DNA of 64,000 nucleotides, from assembly GCA_038030265.1 (NCBI GenBank), contig CM075937.1:23684001-23748000 (forward strand), written 5' to 3'. Position numbers and translations under genes: made by a program. The first letter of the stretch is position 1; the number at the start of each line of letters is the position of its first letter. This stretch comes from Corythucha ciliata. Its lineage: Eukaryota > Arthropoda > Insecta > Hemiptera > Tingidae. The notes beneath the pieces were generated by a model. The model was not told where the DNA came from. It saw only the letters and a list, made by a program, of their open reading frames with translations, and did no database searches. Shown here one piece after another: positions 62,860 to 64,000 of the stretch.

Positions 62860-64000
62860 TCTTTATTTCGATGGCTTCTCGAATTTTACGTTTCTTCCAC
62901 GAACTTTCAGTTGCCAGTATTTGGTATCTTCAAATTTGATGACGTGTGATTGTCCGCTGTACATGTGTTCAGCTATTGCTGATTTTTCAATATTGTGGTG
63001 TTTTACGGCTGACATGATTCTTTCATTCTTGTTTTGACGTTTCGAAGAGTTTCACCAATGTAAGATTTGTTACAGCTGCAAGGTATTTCGTAGACACCTG
63101 GGTTTTCGAGTTTTCTTTCATCTTTGACATTTCTGAGGAAGCGATTTATTTTTCTTGGTGGTTTGAACGTTGATCTGATTTTGTACTTCTTGAGGATTCT
63201 TGCTATTTTGTTTGAAGTCCCTTCGACGAATGGTAGCACCACTTTCCCTTTGATTTCTTCAGTTTCTTCTCGGTATCTTGGGTTTTCTGTATTTTCACCT
63301 GAAGAAAGTTTTTTTGATTTCTTGATTGCTTTCGTGAATATTTTTTTCGTGTATCAATTTTTTTGTAGAACTTCTTGTAAGTGTTTTATTTCTTCTTCAA
63401 GGTGTTCATTGTCTGAGATTTTGATGGCTCTGTCGATCAAGGATTTGACGATACCATTCTTTTGAGCTGGGTGGTGGTGCGAATTTGCGTGTAGATAGCG
63501 ATCAGTGTGAGTGGGTTTTCTGTAGACGCTGTGTCCCAAGAATCCGTCTTCTTTTCTTCTTATTAGGACGTCGAGAAAAGGAAGTTTTCTTTCATTTTCT
63601 ATTTCCATGGTGAATTTGATGTTTTGATGTTGATTATTCAAGTGGTCCAGAAAGGTGTTTAAATTCTCTAGCCCGTATGGCCATATTACGAAGGTGTCGT
63701 CTACGTAGCGCAGCCATAGACTTGTTTTCATTGTTGCTGTTTCTATTGCTTTCTCTTCGAACTTTTCCATGTACAGATTTGCAATTACTGATGACAGTGG
63801 AGAGCCCATTGCAGCTCCTGATTTCTGTCGATAGAATTGTCCTTGAAAACTGAAGTATGTTGTGTTCAGACAGAATTCCGTTATATCTGCCAGGTCTTCC
63901 GGTAGAAGATTTCGGACGATATCTGTGACTTCTTCGATTGGGATTTTTGTGAAGAGGGAGACGACGTCAAAGCTAACGAGAAGATCTGTTGGAGAGGTTT
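62860..64000 (-). pseudogene. Penelope-like retroelement: reverse transcriptase + GIY-YIG
   Basis: The frame enters from the right edge and reads LLVSFDVVSLFTKIPIEE, FYRQKSGAAMGSPLSSVIANLYME and the catalytic WLRYVDDTF (about 63690-63720): a reverse transcriptase of the Penelope type. After QEVLQKN (63354) one in-frame TGA interrupts an otherwise continuous reading (YTKKIFTKAIKKS ...) that goes on to the GIY-YIG endonuclease region YEIPCSCNKSYIGETLRNVKTRMKES (about 63010-63090). A frameshift follows, and the last part (AVKHHNIEKSAIAEHMYS, then VIKFEDTKYW) is in another frame, with at least one more slip. RT plus C-terminal GIY-YIG defines the group. The N-terminal part is outside the window. 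This copy cannot make an intact protein. Confidence 0.9.

Overview
The window looks like a piece of an arthropod nuclear genome: spliced genes with short (63-94 bp) GT-AG introns, AT-rich spacers with long homopolymers, an insect/crustacean-type GMC oxidoreductase, and arthropod-type transposable elements (Jockey-like LINE, Penelope-like element, Tc1/mariner-like DNA transposon, piggyBac-like TTAA foldback elements). A COP1 gene is present, which argues against Drosophila, where COP1 is missing. I cannot resolve the clade (insect, springtail or crustacean) by reading.

Layout. 0-37.4 kb is almost gene-free. It holds one possible C-terminal exon running in from the left edge (2-292), a tRNA-derived SINE, and a dense collection of inverted-repeat elements: TTAA-bounded foldback MITEs, a 1.65 kb element with long inverted arms (7.9-9.6 kb), nested palindromes (11.3-13.7 kb), a hAT-like composite (21.0-23.1 kb), a Tc1/mariner-like element with 30-bp terminal repeats (23.2-24.8 kb) and a 2 kb palindrome (33.1-35.1 kb). 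13.7-21 kb and 27.8-33 kb are largely featureless, with G, C, A and T runs.

37.4-64 kb carries the genes: a four-exon secreted GMC oxidoreductase (+), an M17 leucyl aminopeptidase whose last eight exons are readable (-), a dead Jockey-like LINE (-), an intronless-coding COP1 E3 ligase (-) head to head with a five-exon PBDC1 gene (+), and at the right edge a Penelope-like retroelement (-) whose downstream end carries a hammerhead-ribozyme-like core.

The four host genes have no evident shared pathway: extracellular or secreted redox, cytosolic peptide turnover, ubiquitin ligation, and a small conserved protein. COP1 and PBDC1 probably share a promoter region. The least explained structure is a set of highly degenerate short-period arrays (units about 24-36 bp built around phrases such as 'cgaaattg' and 'aattcgcggctaa') scattered at 5, 21.5-22.9, 51-54, 59 and 61 kb, in both orientations, one in a PBDC1 intron and one inside a transposon-like composite.
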